A stretch of 38,073 nucleotides of DNA from Desulfobacteraceae bacterium (GCA_024227235.1 JAAEKY010000462.1:1-38073), one strand, 5' to 3'; positions 1 to 8,770 are shown, counted from the stretch's first letter. Notes: generated by a model not told the origin, from the letters alone. Translations and numbers: made by a program.

Positions 1-603
1 GCTTAAAGCGATCAATCCAAAACCCAATAAAAGTATTGTACCGGGTTCAGGGACAACCGTTGTCAGTTTAAGGTCACTGATCGTTACAATTGATCCAGTA
101 TTAAAAGAATCGTTACCCGACGCAGGATCATACGTTGTATTGAATTCATCAAGATGAAAAATTAATCCGATCTGATCAATACCATTAGCAACATGAGTCG
201 ACAAGTCAAATTCCACTAAACCGAAATCCGTGACATCCCTAAAGAAAGTATCAAGTTCATCTCCAGTATTACCATCTAACAATTGAACAAAAAACTCTGT
301 GTCATTACCGGGGGCTTCGACGAAATCATAATCAAAGGAAATGGAAAGGGCATTTCCGGAAACGCTGATTCCGGGGTCACCAAAACCCGCAGCCGGATCA
401 TTCAGCAACTGAGTATATCCAAAATCCGGATCTTCTTCCAGAGTTGCTTCAGAGCCGTCTGGTGCAATGGACCCGATACCGTCAAGATAGAATTCAGTTA
501 AATCAAGACCGATCGTAGCTGCGCTGGCCGGTGCAACCCCTAAAAATGTAATTCCGATGACTAAAAAAGCACTCAAAGTCAGAGCACGTACTAATTTTTT
601 CAT
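1..603 (-). CDS. PEP-CTERM sorting domain protein, cut by window edge
   Basis: The minus-strand frame is open from ATG at 603 to base 1 (201 codons), so the C-terminal end lies outside the window. It starts with a classic signal peptide (MKKLVRAL, a hydrophobic stretch, then PASAA) and ends in view with VPEPGT followed by a hydrophobic helix (LLLGFGLIALS). That is the PEP-CTERM signal, minus the terminal basic cluster. A strong Shine-Dalgarno (GGGGAGGGG) sits just before the ATG. Known of the family: such proteins are exported, cleaved by an exosortase and often linked to extracellular polysaccharide. The middle is acidic and rich in Asp, Gly and Phe, beta-sandwich-like, with no recognised domain. 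A second PEP-CTERM gene lies at 37470. I saw no sigma-54 motif upstream of this one. Confidence 0.9.
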   Translation of the reverse strand, partial: MKKLVRALTLSAFLVIGITFLGVAPASAATIGLDLTEFYLDGIGSIAPDGSEATLEEDPDFGYTQLLNDPAAGFGDPGISVSGNALSISFDYDFVEAPGNDTEFFVQLLDGNTGDELDTFFRDVTDFGLVEFDLSTHVANGIDQIGLIFHLDEFNTTYDPASGNDSFNTGSIVTISDLKLTTVVPEPGTILLLGFGLIALS

Positions 604-760
604 TATTCCCCTCCCCAATTAAATTCCGTTGGCATATGCGATAACATACATTCTCACTACTGTCCCAAGATAAATCCATATTTTGATTTTTAGAGCATGA
701 ACACCCTATAAAATCGTTTTAGCCGCTCTATTTTCAAAACCAGGTTGCCAAATTATATTC

Positions 761-952
761 CTACGCCCTGACAGCCCTTTTATAGACAATTGTATCTGCG
801 CTGGCAGAGGACTCGATCCAAATTTTGTCCTGACCAATAATTTTAAATCCATCCAAACCATTAATGGTTTCATTGTGTAAAGTAGATGCGTTAGCAACTC
901 CGCCAAAGCCGAATAACAATGAAATAAATAGAGCAATAAAGTATCTTTTTAT
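761..952 (-). pseudogene. Small secreted protein gene with an ATA in place of a start codon
   Basis: Reading minus from 952 gives 63 codons that look like a real small exported protein: KRYFIALF, a hydrophobic core, a VANAS cleavage site, then a short mature part ending YKRAVRA. A good Shine-Dalgarno (AAAAAGGA) lies six bases upstream of an ATA codon at 950-952, exactly where ATG is expected. The only other candidate in frame is ATT at 956-958, which abuts the Shine-Dalgarno. The frame is closed upstream by TAA before any ATG, GTG or TTG. Either ATG has mutated to ATA and the gene is dead or poorly expressed, or a rare start is used. The mature part (HNETINGLDGFKIIGQDKIW) was not recognised. 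A 76-codon frame overlaps it (706-936) but has no secretion signal and is judged spurious. Confidence 0.5.
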
Positions 953-1665
953 TTTAATTCCTTTTTGATTAAAAGATTAATAAACATGCAAAAAGTCAGG
1001 TTTTGCCAATTTTCCAGCAGTAGCATGCTGAAACCATTGATAGCGATTTTGGCATTTCCGACTTAAACATAATTAATTTCATATTGAAATTAAATACAAT
1101 GTGTAAATATAAAGCAAAAACCATACCTGAATTGACAATTAGAATTTGAATATAATGTGATTATTGGCGTATAGATTGCATTTACAGAAGGAATATTTTT
1201 TTCCGAAAAAAAATAATATTATCCAAAATTAAAATATATAGAAAAAATGTTTCTATATTATGTAATAAATGTAATAAATTAAGAAAAAAATTTCCTAAGG
1301 GTTTTCCCTTAGAAATGAAAAGTTTTAATAAAAAAAATAATTAAGTAAAAAGATACAAAAAAGATTCTTTCGCAAAAATATTTAATGCAGTTATTTAATA
1401 TAAAAATATGGCTCAAAACAATTTTCAGTTAATTGACTTGTCCATCAGAAAAATTAGGTACAAACAGAATTATAATTAAATTAGAAACAAGAACAGGTCA
1501 CAAATCGAAAATTCGATGGAATTCAAAAATTTGATATGATATTTTATGTGATGTAATTCCTTGAAAATGAGTTTAAATATCAGAATGGAGACTTAATCTT
1601 TGATAACAAATGTGTCTATGATTACATGTATTACCTATTTTTCGGAGGGACAGGGTAAACACTGC
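953..1665. other. Long AT-rich intergenic region
   Basis: About 710 bases with no credible coding frame. It is extremely AT-rich, especially 1080-1560. The only clear structure is a stem-loop at 1290-1316, listed separately as a terminator. A 6-bp dyad at 1650-1655/1670-1675 overlaps the end of the 1666-2370 gene but has no T-run after it. Confidence 0.6.
1284..1316 (-). terminator. Rho-independent terminator, minus strand
   Basis: The arms at 1290-1301 (ATTTCCTAAGGG) and 1306-1316 (CCCTTAGAAAT) pair with a single bulge around a TTTT loop. On the minus strand the stem is followed by seven T residues (complement of 1284-1290). It lies about 350 bases past the end of the lon-linked operon, so it would end a transcript with a long 3' tail. 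No nearer hairpin with a T-run was seen. Confidence 0.55.
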
Positions 1666-2370
1666 TCATCCCTGTGAAGATTTAGGTTTATATAATTTTG
1701 CCAGTTTTTCCGGGTATACCCCGAATAAAAACAAGGTCAGTATTACCCAATTCCTTAAAGTACAATAGACCATCCCCTCGTCTTCCCATCTTCTTGACGA
1801 TGTGATTACCCGGGTTTTTAAAATAACCAGTTTGCCATTATCATGTTTTATTCTTTTCATTAGATCGATATCTTCCATAATCGGGATCTTTCGATATTGA
1901 CCCATGTCAAAAAAGTATGTCTTCTGGATAAAAATTGCCTGATCTCCATAAGGAAGCTTTGTCATGCGTGAACGTAAAGAAGCTGTTTTTTCAATCATTC
2001 TGTAAAAAAAATTTTTACCATTAATGGAAAGGTCAAAGGCCCCGGCTTTAACGCTTCTGTTTTTCATCGTGTTCTGAATATCTGTCAAAGCATTTTCAGG
2101 CAGCGTTGTATCACAGTGAAGAAATAAAAGAGTATCACCCAAAGCCTTTCTTGCACCCATATTCATTTGATCTCCTCTACCCGGCTTTGAGCTTAAGGTA
2201 ATCACGCGTGTATCTTCTATGCAGCAAAGGGTATTTTTATCCTTGCTGCCATCCACAACAATAATTTCTGAGAATCCTTTGAAATCCTGGTGATATAATT
2301 TCTCTATGGTTTTATTTATGGTTTCCTGCTCATTTAAAACAGGAATAATTATGGAAATATCAATCTTCAT
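1666..2370 (-). CDS. Family 2 glycosyltransferase, rSAM/selenodomain-associated type (TIGR04283-like)
   Basis: A 234-residue GT-A fold glycosyltransferase. The N-terminal SIIIPVLNE strand, DGSKD around residues 40-44 and the HCDTTLP metal/nucleotide-binding stretch near 85-91 are typical of GT2 enzymes. The pattern IPVLNE...GRGDQMN is that of the TIGR04283 subgroup, which databases also label as arsenosugar biosynthesis glycosyltransferases. It overlaps the preceding gene by 11 bases and has only a weak ribosome site, so translational coupling is likely. The partner at 2360-3022 is the usual companion (TIGR04282 type). Its acceptor and product cannot be told from sequence. No arsenic or selenium gene lies nearby. 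Confidence 0.8.
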   Translation of the reverse strand: MKIDISIIIPVLNEQETINKTIEKLYHQDFKGFSEIIVVDGSKDKNTLCCIEDTRVITLSSKPGRGDQMNMGARKALGDTLLFLHCDTTLPENALTDIQNTMKNRSVKAGAFDLSINGKNFFYRMIEKTASLRSRMTKLPYGDQAIFIQKTYFFDMGQYRKIPIMEDIDLMKRIKHDNGKLVILKTRVITSSRRWEDEGMVYCTLRNWVILTLFLFGVYPEKLAKLYKPKSSQG

Positions 2371-3022
2371 AATCTTTTAGGATTTCAAGTGTTCTTTTCC
2401 CAGCCCTCCCCCCTTTTTTTACTCTAGCTGCAAGGGCTTTTAAATCCTCTACCGTATCTATATCATTGAGTTCAGGCAGGCATTCATAGCTGACTTTCAT
2501 CTTGTTAAAAATGTCTAGTGTCTCATCCAGGACATGCTTAGTTGACCAGTTAATATTTTTAAAAGCAGCCTTTGAAAAAGCAGTCTTGTTAAATCCAATC
2601 AAATAATACCCACCATCAATAGACGGTCCAACCACAGCGTCCTTTGTTTCAAGTATTTTAAAACTGCGCTCAATAATCTCACGGCTTATTTCCGGTATAT
2701 CTGTGCCAATAAGCACACCCCTTTCATACCCATCTTGAAATATGTCCTGGAATGCATTGGCCATTCTTCGCCCAATATTGTCCCCATGTTGGCAAGAAAG
2801 CGTATATCCATTTCCAAGAAAGTTCAAAAGCAAGTTTTTTTTCTTTAAGGGCCAATAATATAATATTTTATCCCCTGTTGATTCAAGTGCCTGAAGCGTA
2901 TCAATAACAAATCCTTTATAGAGATCTAAAACAAAAGCTTCACTTAAAAATTCAGACAGCCTGGTTTTTACCTTTCCCTTCTCAGGCGCCCTTAAAAAGA
3001 CAATAGTCGCTTTGTCGATCAT
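2360..3022 (-). CDS. CofC-like nucleotidyl/glycosyl transferase (TIGR04282/DUF2064 type)
   Basis: 220 residues. The N-terminal motif RAPEKGKVKTRL (residues 11-22) is the signature of the DUF2064/TIGR04282 group, which shares the fold of MobA/CofC nucleotidyltransferases. GTDIPE and GPSIDGGYYLIGF further on match the family's metal- and substrate-binding segments. Its ATG overlaps the lon stop codon (ATGA), and its 3' end overlaps the following GT2 gene by 11 bases, so the three form one operon. Family knowledge: the two transferases usually travel together, often with radical SAM enzymes. The real substrate is not established. The GGGGGG-A-GGG run near its 3' end is coding (Lys-Lys-Gly-Gly-Arg-Ala). 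Confidence 0.8.
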   Translation of the reverse strand: MIDKATIVFLRAPEKGKVKTRLSEFLSEAFVLDLYKGFVIDTLQALESTGDKILYYWPLKKKNLLLNFLGNGYTLSCQHGDNIGRRMANAFQDIFQDGYERGVLIGTDIPEISREIIERSFKILETKDAVVGPSIDGGYYLIGFNKTAFSKAAFKNINWSTKHVLDETLDIFNKMKVSYECLPELNDIDTVEDLKALAARVKKGGRAGKRTLEILKDYED

Positions 3023-5412
3023 TTAAATGCAACTTTATATACATCTTTATATTTTTTTGCAAAATGGAATGTAATACCCTCTTTGATATGCTCTGGTAAT
3101 TTTTTAAAGTCAGGCGTACACCCCTGGGGTAAAATAATTTCACGGATACCTGTTCGCCTTGCGGCAATAATTTTTTCTTTAATACCGCCTACAGGAAGGA
3201 CCTCTCCGGTTAAAGTAATCTCTCCTGTCATGGCAAGATTTTGTTTAATGGATTTCTTTGTTGCAAGAGAAACAAGTGCTGTTGTAATCGTTACGCCCGC
3301 ACTTGGGCCGTCTTTTGGGGTTGCTCCTTCTGGTACATGAATATGGATAAAGGCCTTATCGAAATATTTTTCATCTATGTTAAATGCGCTCATATTTGAC
3401 CGGACATGGCTATAGGCTATGGTTGCAGACTCTTGCATCACATCCCCTAATTTTCCTGTCAGCTTAATCCCAGGACTTTTTTCGTGGACCTTCACCGCCT
3501 CGATGGGAAGTGTGGCACCACCCATCTGTGTCCAGGCAAGCCCTGTAACAACACCGATGCCTGTCATCTGTTTTTCATGTTTAAAAATCGGTGGTCCTAA
3601 AAGGTCTTCTAAAGATTTAATATTAAGCCGAATTTTCTTTTTTTTCTTTTTTAGTATGGTGACAATACTTTTTCGGATCATCTTGTTTAAAAGTTTCTCA
3701 AGATTTCTAACCCCGGCTTCTCTTGCATACCCTTCAATAAGATGTCGGATGGTAGGATCTGTTATTGTAATGACTTTAGAGGTCAGGTTGTTCCGCTTTA
3801 AAAGCCTTGGCCATAAATGTTTTCTGGCAATTTCCATTTTTTCTTTGGTAATATAGCCGGACAAATTAATGCGATCCATCCTATCCAAAAGCGGTCTGGG
3901 AATTGTATCCAGCTGATTGGCTGTACAGATAAACAAGACTTTTGATAAATCTATCCGAAGATCCATATAATGATCGAGAAATTCAGAATTTTGTTCAGGA
4001 TCCAGAACTTCAAGTAGTGCGGATGCCGGATCACCCTGATAAGACATGCCTATTTTATCCACTTCATCCAGCATGATCACAGGATTTGCTACCTCAGTGT
4101 CTTTTAATGCCTGGACTAATTTTCCGGGTAATGCGCCGACATAAGTTCTTCTGTGCCCTTTAATTTCAGCTTCATCTCTCATACCCCCCAGACTAAACCT
4201 GTAGAACTTTCGTCCAACGGCTTCTGCAATTGATTTCCCTATGGATGTTTTACCAACACCTGGAGGGCCGACAAACAGGATAATAGACCCTGCAATATCT
4301 TTTTTATAAATCCCAGCTGCAAAAAACTCTATTATCCTTTCTTTTACATCTGACAGTCCGGCATGATCCCGGCCAAGAATTTTCTCAGCCCGCTTGATAT
4401 CAACATTATCCTTGGAATAAATCCCCCAGGGAAAAGATGTGACCCAATCCAGATAATTTCTAGTCACCCCATATTCTGAAGACCCCGTCTCAAGCACAGA
4501 TAATTTCTCTACTTCTTCATCAAATCGTTTGACCACATGCTCAGGAGGGCTTAATTTTGCAAATTTTTCTTTAAATTTATCCACATCAGACGTCTTGTCA
4601 TCTTTTTGCAGGCCCAGTTCTTTTTGAATCGCTTTGAGCTGTTCCATTAAGAAAAATTTTCGTTTGTTTTCATCCACCTGGGTGTTGACATCTTTTTGAA
4701 TCTTACTTTGGAGTTTTGCTATTTCAATTTCTTTTTGAAGCAGCATCATCACCTTTTTCATTCTATCCATAATTGATACAGATTCTAATATTTCCTGCAG
4801 GCTATCTCCGGTTGCTGTGGTAATCCCAGCTGCAAAGTCTGTCAAAGGTGAAGGCTGCTCCGGGCTGAACATTCCTAAATATTGTCGTACTTCTTCACCA
4901 TACAATGGATTTAATGACAATAATTTTTTTATGGCATTGATAATGGCAATGGCATAGGCTTTTAGTTCATCTTCGTTTTCTTTTACTTTCTTAAAATACT
5001 CGACCTGTACAACAAAAGGGGGTTTATCAGAAATAAATCGTTTTATTCTAAATCTTTCCAACCCTTGGGCAATAAACTGGATATTACCTTTAACGTCTGT
5101 AACATTCATCATTCTAACAACACAACCGACCTCAGGGAAATCTTCTTTGTATACGTATTTTCCTTTCACCTCTTTAATATATGCAATACCTAAAAGATTT
5201 TTCGAATCTTTGGATGCTTTCATTAAAGTTTGCTCCCATCTTTTTTTGCTGACCATGAGGGGCTGCACCTGAGCCGGTAAATGCGGGCGGCCTGTGATGG
5301 GTATTAGGTATAAAATATCTGGTTTTTCGATTTGTTGAACCAATTGACCGTCGGCATCTGTATTTTCATCTTCTACTATTTCCGGTGTAATCGGCTTATT
5401 GTCCTCAGTCAT
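3019..5412 (-). CDS. lon: ATP-dependent Lon protease
   Basis: A 797-residue cytoplasmic AAA+ serine protease that degrades misfolded and regulatory proteins. Domains in order: N-terminal LON substrate-binding domain (about 30-230), a coiled-coil linker, the AAA+ module with Walker A GPPGVGKT (382-389) and Walker B VIMLDEVD, and a C-terminal protease domain with the catalytic Ser in DGPSAG (S704) and the paired Lys in GGIKEK (K747). The frame is open back to a GTG at 5460, but ATG at 5412 has a good Shine-Dalgarno (GAGG, 6 bases away) and gives a normal family length. The stop overlaps the ATG of the next gene by 4 bases. A poly-Lys stretch (ILKKKKKK) lies before the protease domain. No heat-shock operator was recognised upstream. 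Confidence 0.97.
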   Translation of the reverse strand: MTEDNKPITPEIVEDENTDADGQLVQQIEKPDILYLIPITGRPHLPAQVQPLMVSKKRWEQTLMKASKDSKNLLGIAYIKEVKGKYVYKEDFPEVGCVVRMMNVTDVKGNIQFIAQGLERFRIKRFISDKPPFVVQVEYFKKVKENEDELKAYAIAIINAIKKLLSLNPLYGEEVRQYLGMFSPEQPSPLTDFAAGITTATGDSLQEILESVSIMDRMKKVMMLLQKEIEIAKLQSKIQKDVNTQVDENKRKFFLMEQLKAIQKELGLQKDDKTSDVDKFKEKFAKLSPPEHVVKRFDEEVEKLSVLETGSSEYGVTRNYLDWVTSFPWGIYSKDNVDIKRAEKILGRDHAGLSDVKERIIEFFAAGIYKKDIAGSIILFVGPPGVGKTSIGKSIAEAVGRKFYRFSLGGMRDEAEIKGHRRTYVGALPGKLVQALKDTEVANPVIMLDEVDKIGMSYQGDPASALLEVLDPEQNSEFLDHYMDLRIDLSKVLFICTANQLDTIPRPLLDRMDRINLSGYITKEKMEIARKHLWPRLLKRNNLTSKVITITDPTIRHLIEGYAREAGVRNLEKLLNKMIRKSIVTILKKKKKKIRLNIKSLEDLLGPPIFKHEKQMTGIGVVTGLAWTQMGGATLPIEAVKVHEKSPGIKLTGKLGDVMQESATIAYSHVRSNMSAFNIDEKYFDKAFIHIHVPEGATPKDGPSAGVTITTALVSLATKKSIKQNLAMTGEITLTGEVLPVGGIKEKIIAARRTGIREIILPQGCTPDFKKLPEHIKEGITFHFAKKYKDVYKVAFK

Positions 5413-5565
5413 ATTCCACCTCGCTATAAAAGTTGATTTTATGATAGCGCTGAATAACACTTTATTATATTATTGTTCCAGTATCTAATAACTTAGAACA
5501 GTAAAATCTATACCATTATAGACAATTTAAAAAAATTGAATAGTATATTTTTTTAAATCACAAAT

Positions 5566-5733
5566 TTATTCTCTCTCATTAAAATTCAGGAACTCCTGAT
5601 TGCAACTTTCTTTTGATGAGCAAGAGCATCCACTGCTGCTACAGCCGACTTCTCCTTTATAATTTTTAATAAACCTTTTTATTGTAAAAAAAAGGGCTGC
5701 CGCCACTATCATTCCAACAACAAACACATCCAT
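5566..5733 (-). CDS. FeoB-associated Cys-rich membrane protein
   Basis: A 55-residue protein directly downstream of feoB (15-base gap), with a strong Shine-Dalgarno (GGAGG) before the ATG. It has an N-terminal membrane helix (VFVVGMIVAAALFF), a basic stretch (IKRFIKNYKG) and a Cys-rich tail (GCSSSGCSCSSKESC, four Cys), ending at TAA 5566-5568. This layout matches the small FeoB-associated Cys-rich family that follows feoB in many anaerobes. The role is unproven; a metal-handling or FeoB-stabilising function is inferred from context. It is short enough to be missed by ORF cut-offs. Confidence 0.88.
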   Translation of the reverse strand: MDVFVVGMIVAAALFFTIKRFIKNYKGEVGCSSSGCSCSSKESCNQEFLNFNERE

Positions 5734-5748
5734 ATTTTCCTCCTTGGT

Positions 5749-7953
5749 TTACACAAGCACTATTGAACCTATCTGGTAAAAAGATACGGACAATCCAAAG
5801 GCAAGTGCCGTATTAAATACAACAGAAAAAGCCCCCCATTTCCATGATCCGGTTTCTTTAGCAATACAAACCACTGTTACAAAACAAGGGGCATAAAAAA
5901 TAGTAAAAATAATCAGGCTAAATGCTGTCAATGGACTCCAACCGGGTGCTGTTTTTAGTTTATGTGAAAGAGCCTGTGTTCCTTCAAGCTCAACGCCCCC
6001 AAGCGAATAAGCAGTGCCAAGTGTTGATACAACAACTTCTTTTGCAGCAAACCCACCCACAAGGCTGATGTTTGTTCTCCAGTCAAATCCGGCAAACTTA
6101 GTGATTCCTTCAAGAGAAGATCCTAACCGTCCAGCTATTGAATTCTTTAATCTTTCCTGGGCTTCTTCCATATCCACCCGCATAAGATCTTTTTTTATAG
6201 CAAGTGCCTGGATTGACAATTGTCCTTTTTCAAGGATTTGTATATCATTTATTACAGAAGCTGACACGCCAGATGTAATCGCAGCTCTCTGATTTTCAAA
6301 TTTTTCAGACGACTGCTGATCCAGTCCGGGAAATGTCATCATCGCCCAAAGAACAATGGAGATTCCCAAAATAACGGTTCCGGCTTTCTTCATGTACTGC
6401 CAGGTCCTCTCCCAGGTGTGGATCAATAGGCCTTTAATCGTCGGCAGCCTGTATGGTGGAAGCTCCATAACAAATGGAGTGGATTCCCCTTTAATAATCG
6501 TTGACCGCAAAGCCCAGGCCACAAGCAATGCGCCTGTCCATGAAATCATGGTGACCAACAGCATGACTTTTGCTTCATTTCCTGCAAAAAATGCGGCTAC
6601 CAAAAGAGCATATATCGGCAACTTTGCGCCGCAATTCATAAAGGGGACTGTTAAAAGTGTTGCTAATCTTTCTTTTTCAGATCTAAGTGTTCGCGTTGCC
6701 ATTACACCAGGGACTGCACACCCACCAGCAATACCTCCTGATACTATAAATGCCATAACAGAGCTGCCATGTAACCCAAACATTCTGAAAATCCGATCCA
6801 GCATAAAGGACATTCTTGCCAAATATCCAGAATCTTCTAAAAAAGAAATGCCTATAAACATAAACATGATTAAAGGAACAAAGCCCAACACACCGCCAAC
6901 CCCATCAATCATTCCAGAAATAATCAATGATTTTAAAAGCCCTTCTGGCAGGATGTTATCTGCAACACCTGCTATCCACCCAAAAAAGTTTTCACACCAT
7001 CCTATAGGTACTTCACTATATGTAAAGGTAAAATTATATAATCCCATAAGGACCAAAATCATGATGATCGGACCCAGGAATTTGTTTATCACAACTTTAT
7101 CGATTTTATCTGACAATTGAAGTCGATTTATATCTTGATTAAACACCATCACATTCTGTTTTAAAACTGAATTGATATATCCATACCGCTGGTCGGCGAT
7201 AACGCCTTCAGGGTGTGCGTCAAGGGTTGCACTCAGATGACGGGTCATTCTATTTGCGATTGTGTTTAGTTCTAGTGCAACATTTTCATTCTCGAAGGTA
7301 CCTAAATCTTTTATCTGCTTATCATTTTCAAGATATTTAATGGCAACCCATCGTGCGCTATACTTTTCTGTCAAAAAGCCATTACCCTGGATAATTTTTT
7401 CCATCTCATCTAAAGCAATATCAATATCCTGCCCATAGGAAATCTTTATAGGATCAACTATTTTATTCATATTGGCTTTAATCGTTTTCAACAAATGTTT
7501 TTTTCCCTCTCCGCTTCGGGCAATCGTTGGAACAACAGGAACATTTAATAGACCTGATAATTTTTCAATATCGATCTGAATCCCTCTCTTTTTAGCCACA
7601 TCCATCATATTTAATGCAATGATCACTGGAATGCCCATCTCCATAAATTGCACAGACAAATATAAATTTCTTTCCAGATTTGATGCATCAACGATATTGA
7701 CAATCATGGGAGGTCTTTCATTCACTAAAAAATCCCTGGCCACAACCTCCTCTAATGAATAGGCAGATAATGAATATGTACCTGGAAGATCAACAAAATT
7801 CAATTTTCCAGAGTCACTGACACAGACTCCCTCTTTTTTTTCCACGGTTACACCGGGATAATTACCGACATGCTGTCGTGCACCTGTCAGTTCATTAAAA
7901 AGGGTTGTTTTTCCTGAATTAGGGTTGCCTGCTAATACAATTGCTGTTTCCAA
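5749..7953 (-). CDS. feoB: Ferrous iron transporter FeoB
   Basis: A 734-residue inner-membrane Fe2+ permease. The N-terminal G domain has G1 GNPNSGKT (9-16), G3 DLPG (55-58) and G4 NMMD (115-118). The membrane part carries the two gate motifs typical of FeoB (GGCAVPGVMATRT and NCGAKLPIYALL) and the C-terminal GGFAAKEVVVSTLG segment. It starts one base after feoA ends and is followed by the Cys-rich partner, so feoA-feoB-partner form one operon. The divergent DtxR-family gene at 8354 is the likely iron-dependent regulator. No truncation or frameshift was seen. Confidence 0.97.
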   Translation of the reverse strand: METAIVLAGNPNSGKTTLFNELTGARQHVGNYPGVTVEKKEGVCVSDSGKLNFVDLPGTYSLSAYSLEEVVARDFLVNERPPMIVNIVDASNLERNLYLSVQFMEMGIPVIIALNMMDVAKKRGIQIDIEKLSGLLNVPVVPTIARSGEGKKHLLKTIKANMNKIVDPIKISYGQDIDIALDEMEKIIQGNGFLTEKYSARWVAIKYLENDKQIKDLGTFENENVALELNTIANRMTRHLSATLDAHPEGVIADQRYGYINSVLKQNVMVFNQDINRLQLSDKIDKVVINKFLGPIIMILVLMGLYNFTFTYSEVPIGWCENFFGWIAGVADNILPEGLLKSLIISGMIDGVGGVLGFVPLIMFMFIGISFLEDSGYLARMSFMLDRIFRMFGLHGSSVMAFIVSGGIAGGCAVPGVMATRTLRSEKERLATLLTVPFMNCGAKLPIYALLVAAFFAGNEAKVMLLVTMISWTGALLVAWALRSTIIKGESTPFVMELPPYRLPTIKGLLIHTWERTWQYMKKAGTVILGISIVLWAMMTFPGLDQQSSEKFENQRAAITSGVSASVINDIQILEKGQLSIQALAIKKDLMRVDMEEAQERLKNSIAGRLGSSLEGITKFAGFDWRTNISLVGGFAAKEVVVSTLGTAYSLGGVELEGTQALSHKLKTAPGWSPLTAFSLIIFTIFYAPCFVTVVCIAKETGSWKWGAFSVVFNTALAFGLSVSFYQIGSIVLV

Positions 7954-7954
7954 T

Positions 7955-8185
7955 TTATATCTCTACTATTATATGATCTGCTTCATTATTGCGAAGCGCT
8001 AATGTAAACCCCATAATCCTCAAAGAAACGGGATCATTTAACGGGGCCCTGCCATGGACCTTGATCTCTTTTCCCGGGATCAATCCCATGTCTCTGATTC
8101 TCCTGCCAAGCTCCCCTGAAGCTTTTACTGCTGCGACTTTTCCTGTTTGACCGATTTGCATTTGTCTCAATTTAATTTTTTCCAT
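7955..8185 (-). CDS. feoA: Ferrous iron transport protein FeoA
   Basis: A 76-residue SH3-like cytoplasmic protein needed for FeoB activity. The pattern LRQMQIGQTGKVAAV, then RRIRDMGLIPGKEIKV, then LRIMGFTLALRNNEA, is standard FeoA. It is first in the iron-uptake operon, one base ahead of feoB. A consensus-like promoter and a dyad lie upstream at 8233-8264. Confidence 0.95.
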   Translation of the reverse strand: MEKIKLRQMQIGQTGKVAAVKASGELGRRIRDMGLIPGKEIKVHGRAPLNDPVSLRIMGFTLALRNNEADHIIVEI

Positions 8186-8232
8186 TTACCCTCTTGTTTT
8201 CTACGAATAAATAAGTTTATATTAGTGCATAA

Positions 8233-8250
8233 AGTTTAATATACCTAACT
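8233..8250. promoter_or_regulatory. Candidate metal-regulator operator overlapping the feo -10
   Basis: An 18-base imperfect dyad, AGTTtaaTATAcctAACT, with matching ends and centre (12 of 18 positions symmetric), covers the -10 box of the feoA promoter. The right half reads TTAGGTATA on the minus strand, similar to half-sites of DtxR/MntR-type repressors. The DtxR-family gene is divergent, so iron-dependent repression is the natural inference. Binding is not demonstrated. Confidence 0.4.
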
Positions 8251-8264
8251 TTTTTATGTGTCAA
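8236..8264 (-). promoter_or_regulatory. Sigma-70-type promoter for feoAB
   Basis: On the minus strand TTGACA (complement of 8259-8264) and TATTAA (complement of 8236-8241) are separated by exactly 17 bases. They lie about 50 bases upstream of the feoA ATG. The -35 is a perfect match to consensus. Confidence 0.7.
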
Positions 8265-8353
8265 CAAAAAAATAAGGCCTCCAACAAAATAAATATTTGA
8301 CTTACTATATCATTGAGTATAAGCATAGGGTGGAATTCACAGGGAGATATGAC

Positions 8354-8767
8354 ATGGACAAAAAGAAGCAACTTTCAGAAAGCCTTGAAGATTATCTTGA
8401 AACCATACTTGAACTGCAGACGACAAAAACAGTTGCCCGCTCAAAAGATATTGCCGAAAAGTTAGACATAAAACGCGGATCTGTAACCGGCATGTTAAAA
8501 AAGCTGGCCAATAACAATCTTATCAATTATGAGCCGTATGGATATGTCACTTTAACTTCTGAAGGTAAAAAAATAGCCATAGAAATAGAGCGCCGCCATA
8601 TTTTTCTTAAAGACTTTTTCTCCAGAATATTAAAGGTTGATGAAGACACTGCCAACCAAACAGCGTGCCAGATGGAACACGCTATGGACAAGTTAACTTT
8701 TAAAAAATTCAGAGATTTTATAAAAAAAGTTGATGCCTGCTCTCACTGCAACCCAGCTGACCACTAA
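8354..8767 (+). CDS. DtxR-family metal-dependent transcriptional regulator
   Basis: 137 residues from the ATG at 8354, which has GGGAG seven bases upstream. The open frame extends further up to 8297 but without a ribosome site. The N-terminal winged helix-turn-helix (EDYLETILEL, then SKDIAEKLDIKRGSVTGMLKKL) is followed by the metal-binding/dimerisation domain (EIERRHIFLKDFF, CQMEHAMD). No C-terminal SH3 domain is present, as in MntR-like members. The protein ends with CSHCN, a Cys pair often seen in anaerobe members. Divergent transcription from feoAB points to control of Fe(II) uptake. It converges with the methyltransferase gene, with only 3 bases between the stops. Confidence 0.88.
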   Translation: MDKKKQLSESLEDYLETILELQTTKTVARSKDIAEKLDIKRGSVTGMLKKLANNNLINYEPYGYVTLTSEGKKIAIEIERRHIFLKDFFSRILKVDEDTANQTACQMEHAMDKLTFKKFRDFIKKVDACSHCNPADH

Positions 8768-8770
8768 ATT

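Noticed and set aside
283..501. 72-codon plus-strand frame
   Set aside because: It lies antisense inside the PEP-CTERM gene and has no ribosome site or recognisable domain.
706..936. 76-codon minus-strand frame
   Set aside because: It overlaps, in another frame, the signal-peptide-bearing small gene at 761-952, and has no secretion signal or family likeness.
1650..1675. ACAGGG/CCCTGT hairpin at the end of the GT2 gene
   Set aside because: It has a 14-base loop and no T-run on the minus strand, so it is not a convincing terminator.
5500..5525. TCTATA-ATGG-TATAGA hairpin as feo operon terminator
   Set aside because: A six-pair, nearly all-AT stem with only TTTT after it is too weak, and it may instead be part of the lon promoter.
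6356..7120. 254-codon plus-strand frame
   Set aside because: It is antisense to feoB. Its length reflects the biased composition of membrane-protein codons.
8297..8323. TTGACT...TATAAG promoter for the DtxR-family gene
   Set aside because: The 15-base spacing is short. It is possible but too weak to list.
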